This document shows, in pieces, positions 30,596 to 32,585 of a DNA stretch of 32,585 bases. The notes under the pieces are model-generated. The model ran no database searches, was not told where the DNA came from, and saw only the letters and a program-made list of their open reading frames with translations. A program made the translations under genes and the position numbers. This DNA comes from Candidatus Laterigemmans baculatus (GTDB lineage Bacteria > Planctomycetota > Planctomycetia > Pirellulales > Pirellulaceae): the NCBI RefSeq assembly GCF_010367455.1, contig NZ_WRPR01000133.1:1-32585 (forward strand), read 5' to 3'. Within the stretch, counting starts at the first letter, position 1. Each line of letters opens with the position of its first letter.

Positions 30596-32205
30596 CCGCA
30601 AGAGGATGGTGGGGGGCCGCTTCATCGACCGCTTCGGGGCTGACGCTCCGCATCGGTGGCGTGTTCCTCGGTTTGACGACGATGATCGCCTTGCTGGCCG
30701 TGGCCACTCCGCATCTGGAGCCGGGCACGGCGCGGCTTCCTTGGCTGGTGGCCATTGCCGCGGCCGCGCTGAGCGGCCTGACCTGCCTCCGCGTCGGCCG
30801 CGTTCCAGCGCGGATCGAGAGCGAACTGATTCGCACCGGCAGCGACGAGCGCGCTTGGCAGACGATTCGGCCGCTCGTCGGCCAAGGGCGGGCGGTCCAG
30901 GCGTGGAACGGCTTGATCGAACAGGCGCACGGGCGGAACCGCGGCGACGACGAGCGCCGCTCGGCCTCGCCGGAAGACCCGCAAACGGCGCTGCTGGCGC
31001 GGGCCATGCGGAGCGTCGCGGCGGGGATCGCCGTCACCGGTGACGACTTTCGAATCACCGCGGCCAACGCTCCCTTTGCCGCCCTCCTGGGGCTGGACGA
31101 CCCGGCCGCGGCGCTCGACCGCAATCTGCTCGACTTGCTGCGGCAACTCACGGTCCCCACCGCACCCACCGCTGGCCCCAAGGGCGGCGCCAAGGAGACG
31201 GCCAAGGACGCTCCGCAGAACAAGCAGGACAGTCCGGGCAGCGCGGGCAGTCCGGGCAGCGTGGGCAGTCCGGGCAGCGGCACCCTCGACGAAGCCACCG
31301 CAGCCGCCTTCGCTCGGCTCACGAGCGGGGCGAGCGCCGTCACGGTGCGTCTCGAGCGGAGCGCGGCTGGGTCAGCCGATCCCCTCGCCCAACCGCCGCT
31401 GGAGTCGGTTTGGCGCGTCAGCCGCACGCGGCTCGGCGGGCGGCATGACGATGCGGGCGGTTTCGTCTGGCTGGTCCAGGACGTCACGCAGCAAGCCTTG
31501 GCCACCGCCGCTCGCGACCAGTTCCTGCAGACGGCCGCCCACGAGCTCCGGACGCCGCTTGGGAACCTTCGCGCTTATGCCGAAGCGTTGTCGATCGAGC
31601 AGGGGGTCAGCGTCGAAGAACAGAAAGAGTTCTGCAACATCATCAACGACGAAACGACGCGGCTCAGCCGGTTGGTCGACCACCTCCTGACGGTCGGCCA
31701 AATGGAAGCCGGCTCGCTGGTCGTTCAGCAGCATGTTGTCGAGCCCGCGCGAGTCATCGAGGAGGCGGTCGATTACCTCCGCCCGCAGGTCGAGGCAGGG
31801 CAGTTGACGCTCGAGACCGAGATCTCGCCCAAGCTCCGCTCGCTGCGGGGCGACAAAGACAAACTCCAGGCGTTGTTGGTGAATCTGATCGGCAACGCGG
31901 TCAAGTACACGCCGGCCGGCGGGCATGTGTGGGTTCGCGCAGCGGTCCGCGAAGACCAGCTCGAGATCGTCGTCCAGGACGACGGGATCGGGATCTCGGC
32001 GGAAGACCTGCCGCGGGTGTTTGAGAAATTTTTCCGCGCCGAACAATCCTCGGTGCAAGAACAGCGCGGCAACGGGCTCGGCTTGGCCTTCGCCCGCGAG
32101 GTCGCTCGGCTGCACCACGGCGACATCACCGCCGAAAGCACCCCCGGCGAAGGCTCCACCTTCACCCTTCGGCTCCCCGCACCCGACGAACCGTCGAGGG
32201 TCTGA
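30586..32205 (+). CDS. PAS-type membrane histidine kinase
   Basis: 539 aa. Two N-terminal TM segments (about 21-42 and 52-68) with a very short outside loop, so there is no extracytoplasmic sensor. A PAS-like domain (about 138-300: SVAAGIAVTGDDFRITAANAPFAALLGL...VWLVQDVTQQ) is split by a low-complexity insert with an SPGSAGSPGSVGSPGSG run (from about 216). HisKA His319 in AAHELRTPLG; N box NLIGNAVKYTPAGG, G1 DDGIGIS, F box FEKFFRAE, G2 GNGLGLAFA. ATG 30586 follows cggag; GTG 30592, giving a 4-bp GTGA overlap, is an alternative. It overlaps the response regulator upstream and shares TGATG with the STAS gene downstream. Confidence 0.93.
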   Translation: MHVTARGWWGAASSTASGLTLRIGGVFLGLTTMIALLAVATPHLEPGTARLPWLVAIAAAALSGLTCLRVGRVPARIESELIRTGSDERAWQTIRPLVGQGRAVQAWNGLIEQAHGRNRGDDERRSASPEDPQTALLARAMRSVAAGIAVTGDDFRITAANAPFAALLGLDDPAAALDRNLLDLLRQLTVPTAPTAGPKGGAKETAKDAPQNKQDSPGSAGSPGSVGSPGSGTLDEATAAAFARLTSGASAVTVRLERSAAGSADPLAQPPLESVWRVSRTRLGGRHDDAGGFVWLVQDVTQQALATAARDQFLQTAAHELRTPLGNLRAYAEALSIEQGVSVEEQKEFCNIINDETTRLSRLVDHLLTVGQMEAGSLVVQQHVVEPARVIEEAVDYLRPQVEAGQLTLETEISPKLRSLRGDKDKLQALLVNLIGNAVKYTPAGGHVWVRAAVREDQLEIVVQDDGIGISAEDLPRVFEKFFRAEQSSVQEQRGNGLGLAFAREVARLHHGDITAESTPGEGSTFTLRLPAPDEPSRV

Positions 32206-32540
32206 TGCTCCGGATCGAACGCCAAGGCATTGTCGATGTCGTCCGCCCCCGCGGAGCCCTCCGCGGCGAGTTGCTCGAGGAAGCGCGGGACCAGACCGAG
32301 CGGCTGATCAAGCGCGGCTCGCCGGCCCTGGTCGTCGACCTCAGCGAAACCGTGCTGCTCTCGAGCCAGGCGCTCGAGTGGCTCTTGGAGCTCGACTACC
32401 AGTGCGCCCGCCGCGGCGGCGCGGTCGGTGTCGCGGCGGCCGAAGAGCTGTGCAGCGAAGCCCTGCGGATCACCGGCGTCGGAGCCGCCGTGCAACAATT
32501 TTCAGACGTCTCCTCGGCTGTCGGGAGCTTCGCGACATGA
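32205..32540 (+). CDS. STAS-domain protein (anti-sigma-factor antagonist-like)
   Basis: 111 aa, one STAS domain. STAS proteins of this size switch partners according to phosphorylation of a central Ser. Here LVVDLSETVLLSSQALEWLL (from residue 42) is the matching strand-helix block; Ser53/Ser54 sit where DSSG usually is, but Asp and Gly are missing, so phospho-switching may be altered. ATG 32205 overlaps the kinase stop (TGATG), and its stop overlaps the next ATG (ATGA), both signs of translational coupling. No serine kinase or sigma factor is visible in the window, so its partner is unknown. Confidence 0.82.
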   Translation: MLRIERQGIVDVVRPRGALRGELLEEARDQTERLIKRGSPALVVDLSETVLLSSQALEWLLELDYQCARRGGAVGVAAAEELCSEALRITGVGAAVQQFSDVSSAVGSFAT

Positions 32541-32585
32541 GCACTGCCATCGCCCCCGCCCCCGCCATCGCCATCGCCCCCGCCC
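32537..32585 (+). CDS. Start of a further operon gene (cut by window edge)
   Basis: An ATG at 32537 overlaps the STAS stop as ATGA and opens a frame to the window end (16 codons). The visible product starts MSTAIAPAPAIAIAPA, a Pro/Ala/Ile repeat from catcgcc/cccgcc codons. The tight overlap supports a real gene; identity cannot be told. Given the pilin upstream, a secretion ATPase or regulator would be plausible but is guesswork. Confidence 0.55.
   Translation, partial: MSTAIAPAPAIAIAPA

Overview
The window is GC-rich and compact and reads as a chromosomal segment of a planctomycete, most likely Pirellulales-like. The basis is the SHD1-domain exported protein, an EF-Tu switch I sequence that I remember from Rhodopirellula-type planctomycetes, and palindromic repeats in many intergenic spaces. 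The placement comes from sequence recognition alone; no database search was possible.

Layout. (1) 1-1817 is a tandem array of seven complete units of about 250 bp plus a partial eighth. Each unit is built from inverted repeats, and unit lengths step in 9-bp increments. (2) 1823-4117, minus strand: a cold-shock protein gene followed by a DEAD-box RNA helicase with a DbpA-type RNA-binding tail. A terminator and a second terminator-like hairpin lie between them. (3) 4332-7355: an unrecognised protein, a palindromic element placed between convergent genes, a GrpB-family protein, and a secreted Pro/Glu/Ala-rich protein ending in an SHD1 domain. (4) 7728-10168: a membrane histidine kinase with a CX3CH haem-like motif in its extracytoplasmic sensor region, then RNase HI.

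(5) 10328-25203 is the translation/transcription core: tRNA-Thr(TGT), tRNA-Tyr, tRNA-Gly, tRNA-Thr(GGT), tuf, tRNA-Trp, secE, nusG, rplK, rplA, rplJ, rplL, rpoB, rpoC. The four tRNAs before tuf and the order from tuf through rpoC follow the Escherichia coli tufB-secE-nusG-rpl-rpoBC region. Spacers here are long and carry hairpins that may be leaders, processing stems or attenuators; one holds a dispersed palindromic repeat. None of the five tRNA genes encodes the 3' CCA.

(6) 25270-29050: a small CPXCG-type cysteine-rich protein, a LOG-family protein, the antiporter NhaA and an F420/NADP-oxidoreductase-like protein, separated by palindromic repeats. (7) 29149-29425 is a composite nest of inverted repeats. 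(8) 29694 to the right edge is a tightly packed, partly overlapping operon: type II/IV pseudopilin, single-domain response regulator, PAS-type histidine kinase, STAS-domain protein, and the start of a further gene cut by the window edge. This signalling-plus-pilin operon, the 9-bp-ladder array and the CX3CH sensor kinase are the most interesting parts of the window.
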